Positions 63,109-64,000 of a DNA stretch of 64,000 nucleotides are shown here, one piece after another; position 1 is the first letter of the stretch, and every line of letters begins with the position of its first letter. Below the pieces are notes generated by a model. The model saw nothing but the letters and a program-made list of their open reading frames with translations. It was not told the origin of the DNA and searched no databases. A program made the position numbers and the translations under genes. Origin of the DNA: Martinezella hainanensis (GTDB lineage: Bacteria; Pseudomonadota; Alphaproteobacteria; Rhizobiales; Rhizobiaceae). The DNA lies in the NCBI RefSeq assembly GCF_900094555.1, contig NZ_FMAC01000013.1, positions 62,001 through 126,000 on the forward strand, given 5' to 3'.

Positions 63109-64000
63109 ATGTCAGCAGTTGAAATCGATCACATCGGCAAGTCCTTTGGCGGGCTTCAGGTTCTGCACGACATCAACATCAATGTCGATGAGGGCGAGTT
63201 CTGCGTTCTCGTCGGTCCTTCCGGATGTGGCAAGTCGACCTTGCTTCGAACCATTGCCGGGTTGGAGCAAAGCAGTTCCGGCACCTTGAAAATCGCCGGC
63301 AACGACGTGACCCATGCCGATGCGGCGCGGCGTGGCATCTCGATGGTGTTCCAATCCTATGCGCTCTATCCGCATATGACCGTCCGCGAAAATATCGGCT
63401 TCGGCCTCAAAATCGGCAAGGTTGCCCCGTCGGAGATTCGCGCACGGGTCGATGAAATCGCGTGCATCCTGCGGCTCGAGGACTATCTTGAGCGGCGACC
63501 GAAACAGCTATCCGGCGGCCAACGGCAGCGGGTGGCGATCGGCCGCGCGATCGTGCGGGAGCCCAAGGTCATTCTCTTTGATGAACCGCTTTCCAATTTG
63601 GATGCCGAATTGCGCGCCGAAATGCGAGTGGAAATCGCCAAGCTGCACAAGCGGCTGAAATCCACTATTATCTATGTCACCCACGATCAGGTCGAAGCCA
63701 TGACACTGGCCGACCGCATCGTCATCATGCGCAAGGGGAGTGTCGAGCAGATTGGTACCCCAATGCAGCTCTACCGAGAACCTGCCAATAAGTTCGTGGC
63801 GGGCTTCATCGGCTCACCGCCGATGAACTTTCTCGACGTGGAATGCGTCGACGGTCATTTGGATTGTCCCGGTCTCGGGCAGGAGGTCAAGGCCCGCTTG
63901 CCGGATGGCTCCTATGTGTTGGGTATTCGGCCGGAACATCTTTCGCTTGACCGGACGGCCGGCAACCTCACCGTAGATATCGTTGAAAAGCTTGGCGCGA
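63109..64000 (+). CDS. Sugar ABC transporter ATPase, UgpC/MalK type (3' end beyond the window)
   Basis: About 297 codons are present. Walker A is LVGPSGCGKSTLLRTIAGLE, the signature LSGGQRQRVAIGRAI, Walker B VILFDEPLSNLD, and THDQVEAMTLADRIV contains the switch His. After about residue 235 comes the TOBE regulatory domain (GFIGSPPMNFLDV, YVLGIRPEHLSL), cut by the edge. It starts 8 bp after the dehydratase gene and is probably the ATPase of the CUT1 importer encoded on the other side of the GntR gene. Confidence 0.93.
   Translation, partial: MSAVEIDHIGKSFGGLQVLHDININVDEGEFCVLVGPSGCGKSTLLRTIAGLEQSSSGTLKIAGNDVTHADAARRGISMVFQSYALYPHMTVRENIGFGLKIGKVAPSEIRARVDEIACILRLEDYLERRPKQLSGGQRQRVAIGRAIVREPKVILFDEPLSNLDAELRAEMRVEIAKLHKRLKSTIIYVTHDQVEAMTLADRIVIMRKGSVEQIGTPMQLYREPANKFVAGFIGSPPMNFLDVECVDGHLDCPGLGQEVKARLPDGSYVLGIRPEHLSLDRTAGNLTVDIVEKLGA

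Overview
The window reads as an accessory region (a plasmid, chromid or genomic island) of an alphaproteobacterium of the Rhizobium/Agrobacterium/Sinorhizobium group. The evidence is GC-rich sequence, many ABC uptake systems each beside a dedicated regulator, rhizobial-type inositol genes (iolC fused to a DUF2090 domain), and a scrap of dnaE2. No rRNA, tRNA, CRISPR array or intact insertion sequence was found. Assignments come from reading the sequence and from memory of the families; no database search was run.

Layout. (1) 1-2615: the start of a Nit1C-type nitrilase operon (Sll0783-like protein, then nitrilase, running off the left edge) behind a near-consensus sigma-54 promoter, divergent from a MocR-type regulator. 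(2) 2773-5244: a cupin gene with its own sigma-54-type promoter, an AraC regulator and a DoxX protein. (3) 5693-19496: a long minus-strand cyclitol operon (ABC importer, IolH-like, two Gfo/Idh/MocA dehydrogenases, two TIM-barrel isomerase/dehydratases, iolC, iolD and a 3'-truncated iolB) with a divergent LacI regulator. (4) 19579-25992: XRE-cupin regulator, ornithine-cyclodeaminase-like enzyme, aminotransferase, M20 hydrolase and an amino-acid ABC importer without an ATPase. (5) 26081-31206: a decaying stretch with an AraC gene carrying an in-frame stop, an intact SDR, an amidase and a broken nitrilase gene.

(6) 31411-35898: GH3 glycosidase and MFS permease, with a divergent TetR regulator and a clear palindromic operator. 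(7) 35914-37843: LysR regulator and AEC transporter. (8) 37891-46405: a cobalamin-dependent 2-hydroxyisobutyryl-CoA mutase locus (mutase small subunit, acyl-CoA ligase, MeaB-type GTPase, mutase large subunit, a double gamma-carbonic-anhydrase-like protein, PduO-type adenosyltransferase, MFS transporter) with a divergent GntR regulator. The diagnostic Ile and Asp of 2-hydroxyisobutyryl-CoA mutase are visible in the large subunit. (9) 46532-56137: two divergent arginase-fold proteins with altered catalytic residues, AraC and LuxR regulators, and a complete dipeptide-type ABC importer. (10) 56138-57055: gene debris. (11) 57056-64000: a sugar ABC importer with SDR, GntR regulator, a GalD-like acid-sugar dehydratase and a UgpC/MalK-type ATPase cut by the right edge.

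Taken together this is a catabolic toolbox: each block couples import, a few enzymes and a regulator for one soil or plant-derived compound. The most notable parts are the 2-hydroxyisobutyrate locus with its fused beta-helix protein, the arginase-like pair, and the sigma-54 promoters before the nitrilase and cupin genes.
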